Below are positions 53,691-64,000 of a stretch of DNA of 64,000 nt, piece after piece. Position numbers and translations under genes: made by a program. This DNA comes from Podaxis mareebaensis. Taxonomy: Eukaryota > Basidiomycota > Agaricomycetes > Agaricales > Agaricaceae. Under the pieces are notes generated by a model. That model did no database searches and was not told where the DNA came from. It saw nothing but the letters and a program-made list of their open reading frames with translations. The stretch is taken from the NCBI GenBank assembly GCA_018524725.1, contig JAEUWP010000562.1:248001-312000 (forward strand), in the 5' to 3' direction. Position 1 is the stretch's first letter. Every line of letters starts with the position of its first letter.

Positions 53691-56417
53691 CTAGAAGAAG
53701 CCAGACTGGTTGGGTCCAGGACTCGGATGGCGCATCACGCTCTGGTGCATAGCCTGAGTCTGGCTGCTCATCTGTCCTCCATACCCCTGTTGTCCACCAT
53801 ACCCTCCGCCTCCCTGCCCAACGCTAACGCCGTACGCTTGTCCCGCACCATACCCCTGGCCACCTTGTCCATATCCTTGTCCGGGGGCGGCGGCACCATA
53901 ACCGCCCATCGCGCCTGCACCATACGCTGCTTGACCTGCAGGATTACCATATCCCATTCCAGAACTTGCTTGACCATACCCAGCCATCATCATAGCGGGC
54001 ATCTGGTACGGCATGCTGAACGTACTCTGCTGCTGTGCCGTTGGGACAACTGCGGGCTGCATTTGAGGGGAATGGACAGCAGATTGGGTCGTTGATTGCG
54101 GGGGAGAGTTGGTATTAGAATTGCCTTGTTGAGCTTGCATCTTTTGCAGAGATTGGAGCTAGAGTCATGGGCAGTAAGCGTCAGCGCTATTGAAGATGAC
54201 GGTTGATGGAGTTTGTTACACACCTCATAGAAGGCATAATCTTGCAGCAAAGAGGTCCTTGATGGGTGAGTATGGAAGATCCTGAGCATCTCTTGGCCAG
54301 CGTCGGGTAGGAGCTCTTGCGTGTCCCTGGAGTTTGTGACGGGCTTGCGCTCTTGGGTGTTGCTGAGGTAAGTGATCAGCATGGAGTCGAGGTTAGGAGC
54401 AGTCTAGGAATCACACAACTCACTTTAATTTGATGTGCCTCAAAATCGCATTGGGAATATCGCGGACGAAGATCCATCTCACTTTGAACACACCCTTCCA
54501 TTTATCGGACGCCCAAACGGTGCTGCTCCTCGTATAATCGACCTTTATAATGGATAAGGAACGTATCCAGGTGGTCGTAGGAATCGCTTACCGGTGTGAC
54601 CATCTCCGCCATTCCACAGAAATGTCCACTGATCATGGATTAAGTAACGCGTAAATTCCATATTTGTGAGACGTACCTGGCATTGACACTAAAGAACAGG
54701 TAGATCGGGCCACGACCAGCGGTCTCCTTGAACGCCTTGTCGAGGCGCTTATTGCCGGGATCCGTTGAACTCCAAATTTCATATTTGAGGGACTTGTGAA
54801 CATCATCCTCAGTATATGACTTGATCACGAAATAGCGAGCGAATGCGGGCTTGGTGTCAAAGGTGGGAGGATTGTATCCCTTGGTGGCAATCAATGTTGG
54901 GACATCAACGGGTGTAGTGAGCAATTGTTGGGCATTGAGCAGCGTCTGGTTATTGTTGTTATTGTTGTTATTCATCATCCTCTGAGGTTGTTGCTGCAGG
55001 TACTGCGGGGGAATCGGAGGTACGCTCGGAATGTCTCCGTTGCCATTGTTGCCATTTCCAACTCCACTTCCCGTACTTGATGAACTCGCATTTTTGCTAT
55101 GATAGCCATGTTGGAGATTTGGATTACTGCCTCGGGCACTCAGACTCCTTTCCCTGCCTTCCCAAGCTCCAGCCTGGCCACGCTCGTCGCTTTGGCCGGG
55201 CCTTTGATTATTGTTCTGATAATAGGGACCGCTGGCGCTAGCTGATCCAGCACGTGGCAAGCCGGCTCCAAGGGGAGTCCTGCGTCCATCGAACTCGGTC
55301 ACGAGTTTGAGATTATTATTCCCAGCATTTTGTTGATGCCTAGGTGCTCCAGGCGGCTGGAGAGGTGGTGGGTGGACCGGATTGAATCGCGGTGGATGTA
55401 CACTTTGGCCAGCTCCAATGCCGCCATAAGCATTGTAGTATTGAGCTTGAACTTGGGCTTGGGTATTACTCGCAATTTCAAGAGCAGATAAGGCACGTTG
55501 TACATCATCGATAGCGGCATTACTGTCCTGGTTAGGGACGGGGGCGAGACCTGCATTGGTACGCCACTCATTGCTTTGGCCATTATTGTTTCCCGGTGTC
55601 CACGGGGACTGACGACCAATGGGACTGATGGGGTAGTTTTCATACTCGCCCTGTAATTCGTTCTCCGCAATGTACTCCTCTTCCGGCTGTTGTACAGACT
55701 CCGGAGGCGTATTTGATTGGTGGTGATGGGCATGGGAGCCTGGCAGAGTTGCTTGGAGTGTACCAGAACGTTTGAGGCCAGTGCTGATCTTGCGAGTAGC
55801 GCCAGCTGCCGCGGTCAGAGATACATGTCTGCGAACATTGGCGCCTGGAGGAGGTGAAGTGGAGGTCGAGTGGGGGGACGTGGACGATTGTGACTGAGAT
55901 TCGACCTGGGGATCCTCTGGAGATGGCTGATGGCTGATTAGTTACCTGACATTGGTGGGAAGCGAAGGAGAGAAATGTCGCACCTCCTCAGCACCGTATG
56001 TGACGTTCCAGGGCTCCTCGTCTCCCTCATGACCAGCGATAGCAGCAAGAGAGTTAACTGTTTTGGGGGTCATTGTACCTGATTTGGAGCCATGGAAGGC
56101 TACCAGAAGGGATTAAGAGGGTAATAAAGATCACGATCGATGATAGACGAACCTCTGTTGTAGCGGGTAGGAAGAGATGCTTGACGATGAAGGGAAGTTT
56201 TCTCGCCAACAGCGCCAATGCCGCCGACCCAGTCCTGGTCGACGGGTTCATCGTCGTTCCAGATAGAGGACTGGTCAGGTGTTTCCTCGCTGATGCTCTC
56301 CTTGGCTGCGTTGCGTGCTGTGCGGGATGCTGCTGTGATAGTGTGGTGGCGGCGGACACCACCAGAAGAAGGCGGGGACGGAGGAACCGGGGGAATCGGG
56401 TAGTTCTGGGAGGACAT
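53691..56417 (-). CDS. YTH-domain RNA-binding protein (m6A reader)
   Basis: YTH domains bind N6-methyladenosine in RNA. Start [20 protein letters not shown] at 56417. The N-terminal two thirds are disordered: Ser/Pro/Asn/Gln-rich, with a poly-Asn run near 54955. The YTH domain begins [20 protein letters not shown] (about 54790-54850), then [17 protein letters not shown] with the first cage Trp and [13 protein letters not shown]. Across introns come [31 protein letters not shown] (second Trp) and a C-terminal part with [20 protein letters not shown] and [21 protein letters not shown] Gly/Tyr/Gln-rich, prion-like tail ([20 protein letters not shown]) ends at 53691. The layout, a disordered N-terminus followed by YTH, resembles YTHDF/Pho92 proteins. 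It shares a short divergent promoter with the NADH dehydrogenase gene. Confidence 0.9.
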
Positions 56418-56610
56418 CGTCGAGGACTTGGACGACGAAAGTTGAGAAGAAAGTGCGTGAGAGGACGGCCTGAAAGGGAGCGACGGTCAGCAGATCACCC
56501 AGCTTAGCAGAAAAAATATTTAATTATGGAAATCAATCATTTATGATGTCAACCTTCCCCCACTCCTCCAGACCCAGCGCGGTCCACGAGGCCTTTCTCT
56601 ATCCACCACC
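56418..56610. promoter_or_regulatory. Bidirectional promoter, YTH gene / NADH dehydrogenase
   Basis: 193 bp between divergent start codons, with an A/T-rich core (AAAAAATATTTAATTATGGAAA, about 56512) that could serve either direction. Confidence 0.55.
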
Positions 56611-59222
56611 ATGGCCACCGTATTTGCGCGCGGTATCAAGGGCTTCCGACCCCGCCCCTCACTCTACCGCCCGTTCTCAACCACACCGCCTCCGCCCCGC
56701 TTCCGCAAACTTCGCAGTGCGGTCAAGTGGACGGGTCTACTCGTTGGTTCTTCTGTCATTGGCGTCGTCGGCCTTGGTACGGCCATACTTGCCCATGATG
56801 CATTTACGTACAAGGACAGGCACGTAGATCGTGTCCCAGTGTCGCCCCTTGCACTCTATCCCAAGAGTGGTGGACCCAAGAACCTGCCAATTGTTCGGTA
56901 CCAGGTGGACGACGAGGAAGACGAGGAGAATAGGCGCCTCGCGCAAAAACCGAGGCTCGTAATCGTTGGCGGGGGATGGGGTGTAAGTGCTTGGACCTGT
57001 CGCACGTATTCTGACTGACGGTTGTTCGATAGGCAGTGGGTGTGCTGCAAAAATTGCGTCTTGGGGACTACCATGTCACCGTAATTTCGTCGGAGACATT
57101 CAACACGTTCACACCCTTATTGCCGTGTATGTAATGTGTTATAAATGTTGACCCGCTGGATTGACACTCTGACAGCCGCAGCCGTCGGGACTGTCCAAGT
57201 ACGCTCCTTGATCGAGCCAATTCGCAAGGTTATCGCTCGCTTAAGAGGCCACTATATTCAAGGCAAGGCCACAGATATTGTTATGGACAAACAACTGCTG
57301 GAAGTCGAAATTGCTGCGGACGGCCGGCGGGAGCATATCTACGTTCCGTAAGCGAATGTTTGCCCCTAATCAGGTGTAACCTACTAAATACTCCTCAGTT
57401 ACGATAAATTAGTTATTGCCGTCGGATCTAGTTCAAGCACTCATGGTGTTCCTGGCTTGGAGAATTGCTTCCAGCTGAAGACTATCTCGGATGCTCAAGC
57501 TATTAGACGTCGTGTGATGGGTATGCCTTCTCTCTTTTTCTTATGTGGTGTCCCTGACCTCTTATCACCCGACAGACAACTTCGAACTTGCCAGTCTCCC
57601 AACGACTACCCCAGAAGAGCGCAAGCGCCTCCTTAGCTTCGTCATATGCGGTGGAGGTCCGACCGGGGTTGAGACGGCAGCGGTAAGTACAGGACCGCGG
57701 CATCAACCGCTGATGAAACGATATTTATGTTAACCCATAGGAAATCCACGACTTTTGTCAAGAGGACATATTTAACTATGTATGGTTACCGCGTCAAAAT
57801 GCCGTTAGTGTGCGACTTATGAGCATCTAGTTCCCGAAAATTTGTCGCGAAGAAGTATCTATTCATCTTATTCAGTCGCGCGAACATATACTGAACACCG
57901 TAAGTCGGTTCCTCCCGTCACACACAGAAACAATTGAAAGTGTTACTGATCAACGAGCTGATATAGTACTCGGAAGATATTTCTAAATATGCTGAGGTAC
58001 GTGTCGTCGTCAGACTCGATGAAAAATCTAATCATGCATCGTTGGTAGAAAAAATTCGAACGTGAACATGTTGATCTCATCACCTCTGCCCGTGTCGTTG
58101 CGGTCACCCCCACCTCGGTCATCTACACAACTCGCAACCCAGTCACTAAAGAAACGGAACAGCACACTATACCCACCAACTTCGTCCTATGGTCAACCGG
58201 AATTGCTATGAATCCCTTTACCAAGCGTGTCTGCGACTTGTTACCGAATCAGGTTCACCGAAAAGCTATCGAGACGGATGCATATTTGCGGGTCAAAGGT
58301 GCCCCGAAAGGGACTATATATGCTATTGGAGATTGCGCAACTGTAAGCGGCCTCTATTTTTCCAATACGATACTCATTTCTAATACTCTACGTCTCAGAT
58401 TGAGACGTCTGCGGTCGACCATTTCATGGAGTTAGTAGATGAATCGGATAAGAACAAAGATGGCAAAATTGATTTTAATGAGTGGGAAATTATGGGTATG
58501 ATTCTATCGCGTTCCCTTGGTTCTCTGCGCTCAGATCCTCCTCAGTCCAGAAAATTAAGAAGAAGATCCCGATGGCAGAGAACCACCTCGTGCAGGTAGG
58601 TATTCATACAGAGGCTGGTGCAACATGGGAGGAATAATCGTCACCCCTCCAGGTTAGGGAACTATTCGAGATGTACGATTCCGACGCAGATGATAGTCTC
58701 TCTTTAAACGAGTTGATGAAGCTCTTACAAGAACTCGGTAACAAAATTACTGCTCTTCCTGCTGTACGTATACCTACTGCAAACTCCGAGCCCTCGTATT
58801 AACGACCCCAATACACAGACTGCCCAAGTGGCATCTCAAGAGGGCAAATACATCGGATCCCTGCTCACCCGCCTTGCACGACACCAACGCACTTTCGAGG
58901 CCTCTAACATCCCTCGAGCACTTCAAGACGAAACCATCTCCAAACCATTCAAGTACTTCCATCTCGGCAGCCTGGCTTATATCGGCAACTCTGCTGTGTT
59001 CGACTTCGGTAAGTTCTCATTGATGGGAGGGTTGGCTGCGATGTATGCGTGGAGGAGTGTGTATTGGAATGAGCAAGTTAGCGCGAGGACGAGGGCCCTT
59101 TTAATGATTGATTGGATTGTTCGGTAAGTGATGCACAGTGAATGAGTTAATCTTCAGAAGAGGCTGATACTGGGTTCCCTTTCTGCAGTGGAATCTGGGG
59201 ACGAGATCTGTCTCGGCTCTGA
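56611..59222 (+). CDS. NDE1: External NADH:ubiquinone oxidoreductase (type II) with EF hands
   Basis: Single-polypeptide alternative NADH dehydrogenase of the outer face of the inner mitochondrial membrane; passes electrons from cytosolic NADH to ubiquinone without pumping protons. The start MATVFARGIKGFRPRPSLYR is a mitochondrial presequence, followed by a membrane segment (GLLVGSSVIGVVGLGTAIL). FAD-binding Rossmann motif LVIVGGGWGAVGVLQKL (over an intron at 56982), ISSETFNTFTPLLPSAAVG, NADH-binding LSFVICGGGPTGVETAAEIH, and IYAIGDCATIETSAVDHFME. An insertion then carries a perfect EF-hand loop (DKNKDGKIDFNE, about 58450) and a second, weaker one (DSDADDSLSLNE), implying Ca2+ control. C-terminal membrane-binding part: YLGSLAYIG-like FHLGSLAYIGNSAVFDFG, ending WGRDLSRL. 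At least ten introns. Confidence 0.93.
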
Positions 59223-59252
59223 TCAATTCTACTAGTTATGCCATACTTTGCT

Positions 59253-59358
59253 CTGAACATCGGATTTATACCTTCCCATACCTTCGGATATAGTCTTCTG
59301 AACATCGGATTTATACCTTCCCATACCTTCGGATATAGTCTTCTGAACATCGGATTTC
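59253..59358. repeat. 45-bp tandem repeat, about 2.4 copies
   Basis: Unit starts CTGAACATCGGATTTATACC; copies begin at 59253, 59298 and 59343, the third partial. The two full copies are identical. It lies just after the NADH dehydrogenase stop codon, so probably in its 3' UTR. On the minus strand the unit encodes MFRRLYPKVWEGINP twice, but no gene is implied. Confidence 0.92.
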
Positions 59359-59454
59359 TGCTTTACTATTCTGTGGATAACTACTATAATTGTCTAAGAC
59401 ATACTTAGTCTTTGTATACATGTCCTTTTACCACCATTATCACACCTCATGTCC

Positions 59455-61451
59455 TTAATCCTGCCAGCTCCAAACATGGACACCGCCCCTCCTTTCACCT
59501 TCACCCTCCCACTTCCTACTCCTTCGCCAAACTTCAATATACCCCTTCCCTTCCAGCAGCTCCCTTACACCTGGTTTGTTGAGAAGGGCGCCGAAGAAAA
59601 CAAGATGACGCGGCCATGTGTGCCGCCATGGGTACAAGTTTTCCGGAGCCCGCGAGCCTCCAGGTACAGAGGCTGGATAGAGTGAGCGCGGGAACATCGG
59701 ATCCACATGACCGGGGAAGGCAGTCGTGAGATAGGTCAATGGTGAATCAAAGAATATGTCCGTTTGATCGCGATACGTCGAGAGGTTTTGCCCCCTACAA
59801 TCACAATGAGCGTCGCAGTAAAATCGTTTAAAAACTGGAGGAACACGCACTGTAGAGGTGGTTCGCACCCAAGGGACCAGACTTCCCAAGTTGGTCGATG
59901 TAAATACGCCTGGCCAGGAGTCGAGTGGCAAGGCATGAGGAATCCAACGCTTTGTGGTTGTTCTCTCCCATCAATGGTGGTTGCGTTGACTGGAAGGGTG
60001 CGAAGGTAAGAGAGAACGCTGATTGGAGCACTGCAATAGAAGAGGACGACATAGATTGAGGCTGGAAGTGTGAGGAGTATGAAAGCCAGGTGGGAACGGC
60101 GGAGAGGAGGAAGTCTGGTGCTGATGGTTTGGGTTATTGAGCGTCCCTTCCCCTTTGACTTCACTTTTTGGGATTTTGTGGTTGGCGAGAGATCGACAAG
60201 GGATTTGGCAGCGAAAACGTGAAGGAGAGGTAATATTGGATGGATAAATCGCCATTCTTTATGCCCAGCTAGAGAGTAGATCAATATTGACCACACAATG
60301 ACGCCGAGTATGTTTTTGAGCGCTGCACTAGCGCCTTTTTGTTGACGCGACATAGTAGTGAATATTCCATGTAGGGTGAAGGGCAGGGCTGTGGTGCAGA
60401 GAATAGGAATGGCTTGTGTAAGGTAGTAGTGCCATGGACTTGACCCATAAAATAGAGACACAGAAGTTAAGTTAGTCTTGAAGAAATTATATGGTGTAAA
60501 GACAACTCGTCCGTAGTAGAGCGAGTCAAGCGTAAATAGCGCCGCAAGAGCCAGGGAGCTGGAAAAGAAAACGCTTCGGATGAGATGACGCGGAGAGGTC
60601 TGAGAGCAGCGTACACTGTAATCAATGCCTCAGTTGCCACCCTGCCAAGGATTCGGGGATATCGACGGAGTGACCACATGAGTCTAAAGTATAGGAAAAT
60701 CCAGATAACAACGTTGGTAGGTCGAACCATACATGCTAGTGCGCTGAATATCAGTGTTTTTCGCAGTCTTTGTCTATGTTTCATGAATGTCTTATGAGTA
60801 GAAGGAAAAAATAAAAGGGTTTTGGGCGCACCTATTGTAAAGAACTTGCGGACTCAACTTGGAACTTGCATCCCAAGGATAATAAGCAAAAGCGACTGTA
60901 GATAAAGACGTCTCTAGCGAATTGGAAAGAGATCTCGAGAGTGCGAGTGCATGAAAGAATGACGACAGTGATAAGAGGAACTGCCATTTGTGAGCAGCAC
61001 TCAACCGAAAGAGATAACTGATGGCATACCGCAGTCGAAACATAATCGTTGCCCAACGTCACTCGAACTAATTCACAAAGCCAAGTATCAGTAATCGCCG
61101 CTAGAGCCCCGTGAAGAAGTTTTGGTAGTAGAATCTGGACCAATGGTTTAGTGAACCACCAATAGTGGAAACGATGACGAACTCACCAAGAGAAAGTCGC
61201 CGAATGGACCTGCATCAGCAAGACCAGTAAACTTGACCAACCAATAAATTGGAACATTTAGTGCCGGGTATATCATGCTCCTGATTGGATTCCCAGACAG
61301 CCACTCCCAAGTGAGGTGTCCGTAGCCGAAAACAAGATGGAATGCTGGCTCTAAGGACTGAAAGTATTCATCTGGTTGAAAGACTGTCCGAGTGAAAACC
61401 GCAATCGTTGTCCGAGCAACCAGAGAAACCAGAACTGTATTTGTGTTCATC
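59455..61451 (-). CDS. GPI10: GPI mannosyltransferase III (GPI10 / PIG-B)
   Basis: ER-membrane GT22 family enzyme that adds the third mannose to the GPI anchor. I start at the ATG at 61451 (MNTNTVLVSLVARTTIAVFT). The acidic catalytic loop motif VFQPDEYFQSLEPAFHLVFG (residues about 23-42) and YGHLTWEWLSG follow, matching PIG-B better than ALG9/ALG12. Multiple hydrophobic segments come across several introns: LPKLLHGALAAITDTWLCEL, ALARSLSNSLETSL-like region, LIFSALACMVRPTNVVIWIF, YYGRVVFTPYNFFKTN, and SLFYGSSPWHYYLTQAIPIL. Then GHKEWRFIHPILPLLHVFA, and the luminal C-terminal VGFLMPCHSTPGQAYLHRP and GCEPPL typical of PIG-B. Stop at 59455. The frame is intact when spliced. Confidence 0.9.
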
Positions 61452-61718
61452 CCAGAGATATACACGTCATAGATACGCCTGAGGTTGAGGGGAAACGTCA
61501 GGTAAGTGAAAGCTTCGTGGTAAGGCTTGGGCCCCTCAACATTATGAACTCCATCTCAACGCGGTGGTGGCACGTGATCTCATATCCTACGCGCCGCTTC
61601 AAGCTTCAGCTTCATGTACTAGTACCACCGAAATTCACTTCGTCAAACACGAGATTTCGTCTTTAGCACTATCAGACTATCTGTTACATATAAAATAAAT
61701 AAGAATTTTGGAGGGTGA
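61452..61718. other. Short intergenic region, GPI10 promoter
   Basis: 267 bp between the GH44 stop and the GPI10 start on the same strand. Confidence 0.55.
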
Positions 61719-64000
61719 TTATTGTTGCTTCAAGAAGACAGCAGTATAACCGGGAACGACGATGAAGTTGCTGGTCGTCAAAGTGAGCGTTGTCTGGAGG
61801 AAAGGAGTAAGAAGAACATATCAGTAATATACTAACCTTCACGCACCTGCCACTTGGCAACACCAGCAGCACCACCGAAGTGACGAACAAAGTAAGTACC
61901 AGTGGGGACGTTGGAGAGATCGAATGTAAGAGCTTCATTGGGTTTCTTGTTGACGATGACAAGGGTAAGCTTGTTACCATCGCTCCCGGCGTAGATACCC
62001 CAAGTGTTGGGGTCGGGATTAGCAAGGTTGACCTGGGCTGTGTAACTTCCGAAGTATGTACCATACCTATACGCAAGAGATCAGTTAATGAAAACGACAC
62101 ATAACACTAACTCGAGAACGTACCCTCGGTAGAGCCAGTAAGCTAAGCCAACGGGAGCTTGCTCGCCAGGTGTCGCCCAGTATGTCGCGGCGTCGACGCC
62201 ATATTTGCCGAAGATGCCGAGAGCATCAACGGTAACAAGACCACCAGTGATATCGTCATCCTTGGTAGAGCTCCATTCAGAGATGGAGAGCTTCGTTCCA
62301 GGGTAGTTGATGTCAATCAAAGTCCTCATGCGAGGAATAAGCTGGACGGTATCAGGGTCCCATTGATGGTTCTGGGGATCCGTGCCGACCCAAGACTCGT
62401 CAACGTAGCTTTTGTCCTACACGGTCTTGTTAACGGGGTTTTGCTTATAAATTCTCTTGTTACTTACCCATAAACTACGAGTAGCCCTCAGTCTCAAGGC
62501 CTTAGCAGCGTCATCGTTGGCACTGGTGTCGGCTTGGAAGTAGTAGTGGATGTCGAGGTAATCGAGGAGACGCTTGCCAGTTTTGCTTTCAACCTTCTTC
62601 ATCTCACCCAAGAACCATGGGAGGAAGTCGATGTTGTTGTGGGCAGCAGTATCGTCCCAACCAACAGCGCTAGTCCAATCTGCGAAACTTAGGATTTAGG
62701 TGAGTGTAGGTAATACTGGTGAATTCACTTACAGAACCACCAAGAACAAGTTGAAGGTGCCGCAACCTTGACACCAGGAAGAGCCTCCTTGGCGGCAGTG
62801 GCAAATCTCACGACGCGATCGAGTTCTTCGTCGTAGTTTACGGGACTGTGAATGTTGTGAGCAAGGAATAGGCCACAAGGAACCTAATTACCCACTTAGG
62901 GTGCATGTCCTGGTGAGTGCTATGCGCGATCTCGATTTCGTTGTCGATGGCGACAATCTCAGGCTTGTTGACAAGACCAGTAAGCCATTTTTTGGCGAGA
63001 GTAGTGTTCCAAGGTGTGTATACAGTGGTAGGATCGGGGGGAGTGACCCAGGATCCATTAGAATAAAGACCATTTCCGGCATCAGGTTTATAAGGGTCGA
63101 ACTTCTGCTGGTCTAAGGAATAAGGTCAGTCAAGTGGTCCTATGAAGCGGTGGAGAAACTTATTTACCGGGGTAGATGGTCTTCGGGTACGAGTAAGAAG
63201 TGGCGTCCTTGGAGACCCAGTCAAGACTCGGGAATGATCAACCTCCAGAACTCAACCAAAAATTTTTGCCACTTACGCAGGGACAGTCAAAAGAGTGTCC
63301 GAGCCAGCACTCTTGACCCATTTGATCCAGTCGTCCGCCTTGTCCGAGAGCCTGTTTTCAAAGTACCAGTCATTGCCAGCGTTGGTGAAATCGCCGAACG
63401 GATTGTAAGCAGTGACAGCATTACCACCCCAACGAGAGATTGTAACGCCGAGGTGTTGAATGTAACTGGGGCTAGTCGGAAAGTTGACACCATAGATATA
63501 GGGGTTGATGGGCATCTTGACACTCTGGACAATGCTGGAGACGTATTGTCAGCGCAGCCTCACGAACGATCCCTGTGCACATACCTGCCATAGAGGACGT
63601 TAGGGAGAGTATGGTTGAAGGACTTCTCGCCTGCGGTGATCACAAGTTTGCCAGGAGCAAGGTTCTTTGCGAGGGTAAAGTAAGTAATTGAACGGCCAGG
63701 AGTATCAACCGGAACATAGGAATTATGGCCCTTAATAGTAACCGGCTGAAGGGCTGCGTCAGATTCGAGAACTACCGAGAGAGAGAAAAGACTACTGACT
63801 GATCCATTCAAAGAAACCGAGACCGCGGAGAGATCAACTTCGCCCTTGGTGGTTACAGCGACGACGTTGCTCGCAAGTGGCTCGGCGCTCAAGAATTCAG
63901 GCGCAATGACAATGGTCTCAACAAGGACAAGGTTGTCAATATGGTACTGTGTCGCATGTGAGCACATCTTATTATCGCAAATCTTGATAACTTACGCTCG
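61719..64000 (-). CDS. Glycoside hydrolase family 44 (endoglucanase/xyloglucanase), 5' end beyond window
   Basis: Secreted retaining glycosidase acting on cellulose or xyloglucan. From the right edge: a beta-rich N-terminal part (LSAEPLASNVVAVTTKGEVD, GRSITYFTLAKNLAPGKLVI), then VKMPINPYIYGVNFPTSPSY, HLGVTISRWGGNAVTAYNPF and AGNDWYFENRL. The acid/base motif reads KPEIVAIDNEIEIAHSTHQD (about 62900-62960), APSTCSWWFYWTSAVGWDD and LDYLDIHYYFQ. The nucleophile region is GTKLSISEWSS (about 62270), then YGVDAATYWATPGEQ, and a C-terminal beta domain ending PGYTAVFLKQQ at 61719. Both catalytic glutamates (DNEIE and ISEW) are present. The signal peptide and first exons lie right of the window. Family call is strong; exact substrate is not decided. 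Confidence 0.9.

Noticed and set aside
1..64000. CRISPR arrays, rRNA, tRNA genes, complete transposons
   Set aside because: I read for spaced repeats, tRNA-like cloverleaf boxes, LTRs and terminal inverted repeats and saw none that held up; the only mobile-element sequence is the short Copia fragment at 49.8 kb.

Overview
The window is nuclear DNA from a filamentous basidiomycete, probably an Agaricomycete. Genes are dense and cut by many short introns (about 45-70 nt). Gene content fits this: a GH44 glycosidase, an extracellular haem peroxidase, a fungal Zn2Cys6 regulator, ATG15, ERF2, an external NADH dehydrogenase with EF hands, and an expanded F-box family. I found no rRNA, tRNA or CRISPR array. 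Gene models below were joined by hand across introns, so terminal codons are better supported than every internal splice site.

Left third (1-18.2 kb), ordinary single-copy genes: Zn2Cys6 regulator (-, runs off the left edge), ERF2 palmitoyltransferase (-), CAB4 phosphopantetheine adenylyltransferase (+), GPI-type haem peroxidase (+), phosducin-like protein (+), type-I glutamine-synthetase-like enzyme (+), DUF3074/START-like protein (-), mitochondrial ribosomal protein bL27m (-).

Middle (18.3-53.2 kb), a region shaped by duplication. SKP1 and the mRNA guanylyltransferase CEG1 (18.36-21.2 kb) are followed by an inverted SKP1 fragment (about 22.0-22.3 kb), then a second, diverged SKP1 and a decayed CEG1 pseudogene (22.75-24.7 kb). 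After a gene-poor stretch (26.8-30.6 kb) and a guanine deaminase come four paralogous F-box genes (33.8-46.8 kb), with ATG15 between the first two. The last F-box 5' part and a neighbouring ADGF/CECR1-type adenosine deaminase form a unit of about 3.3 kb that is tandemly duplicated (46.46-49.78 and 49.85-53.17 kb). A piece of about 79 bp of Copia retrotransposon RNase H lies at the junction. The second deaminase has lost one catalytic-site aspartate.

Right end (53.7-64 kb), ordinary genes again: a YTH-domain m6A reader (-) sharing a short divergent promoter with an external NADH:ubiquinone oxidoreductase (+), a GPI10/PIG-B mannosyltransferase (-), and a GH44 endoglucanase/xyloglucanase (-, runs off the right edge).

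The most interesting theme is two intact or near-intact SKP1 genes within 33 kb of an F-box family whose members share two conserved Cys/His modules besides the F-box. This suggests a locally evolving SCF ubiquitin-ligase toolkit. That functional reading is inference.
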